Shown here: positions 19,999 through 20,021 of the stretch, one piece after another
Position numbering within the stretch: the stretch's first letter is position 1
How the letters are laid out: each line of letters opens with the position of its first letter
Notes under the pieces: generated by a model
Told to the model about the DNA's origin: nothing
What the model saw: only the letters and a program-made list of their open reading frames with translations
The model's database searches: none
Source of the DNA: JBBRSC01 sp038245795
GTDB lineage: Bacteria > Actinomycetota > Acidimicrobiia > Acidimicrobiales > Microtrichaceae
NCBI GenBank assembly: GCA_038245795.1
Contig: JBBRSC010000029.1
Span: 1 to 20,021 of the forward strand
Length of the DNA stretch: 20,021 nt
Direction: 5' to 3'
Program-made: the position numbers and the translations under genes

Positions 19999-20021
19999 GG
20001 GAGCGACTCGGTAGCTTCTGG

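Noticed and set aside
1..20021. CRISPR arrays, IS elements, integrases, toxin-antitoxin or phage-defence modules
   Set aside because: No regularly spaced repeats, transposase motifs, terminal inverted repeats or recombinase signatures were seen. MazG-like at 5333 is a lone house-cleaning-type protein, not a MazEF component.

Overview
The window is dense, GC-rich bacterial chromosome, with about 22 protein genes, one tRNA and no gap over 200 bases. I read it as Actinomycetota, most likely an Acidimicrobiia-type lineage. The reasons are a WhiB regulator, a GlnR-like regulator beside a GlnA2-type glutamine synthetase, a two-gene ArsA-like ATPase pair of the Rv3679/Rv3680 kind, an alpha/beta-type aspartokinase and many GTG starts. 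The class-level assignment is inference. No phage, IS, CRISPR or clear horizontally acquired island is visible.

Layout. 1-1298 (minus): 3' part of aat and a 3-hydroxyacyl-CoA dehydrogenase. 1394-2957: an S51-type peptidase converging on a membrane-anchored cyclophilin. 3007-5309: lysC-asd, the first two steps of the aspartate pathway, with a well-formed internal ribosome site for a separate aspartokinase beta subunit. 5333-6304 (minus): MazG-like pyrophosphohydrolase, CAP-domain lipoprotein and tRNA-Pro(CGG). 6365-7204: divergent receiver-only response regulator and STAS anti-sigma-antagonist-like protein. 7224-10578: two overlapping ArsA/Get3-like ATPases diverging from an NfeD-type membrane protein that lacks the expected protease serine. 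10688-13535 (plus): whiB, fxsA, a NUDT19-like NUDIX hydrolase, an IscA/ErpA-type Fe-S carrier and inorganic pyrophosphatase.

13555-16663: a Tat lipoprotein with a thioredoxin-like CX4C domain diverges from an unusual 551-residue fusion. The fusion joins a complete 2Fe-2S module of the xanthine dehydrogenase family to a shortened molybdopterin-subunit-like region. It is translationally coupled to a RidA-family protein and followed by a 52-residue membrane protein. This is the least ordinary locus in the window.

16676-19910: a nitrogen assimilation block of glnA2-type synthetase followed by a GlnR-like regulator on the minus strand, diverging from eukaryotic-type GlnII. The shared intergenic region carries two TTCACA repeats 11 bp apart. 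A strong intrinsic terminator with a C(UUCG)G loop closes glnII.

A theme across the window is TAnnnT (-10-like) hexamers placed 6-9 bases before start codons, repeatedly without a Shine-Dalgarno sequence. This suggests widespread leaderless transcription. One of these sites starts a five-codon minicistron whose stop overlaps the GTG start of the STAS gene.
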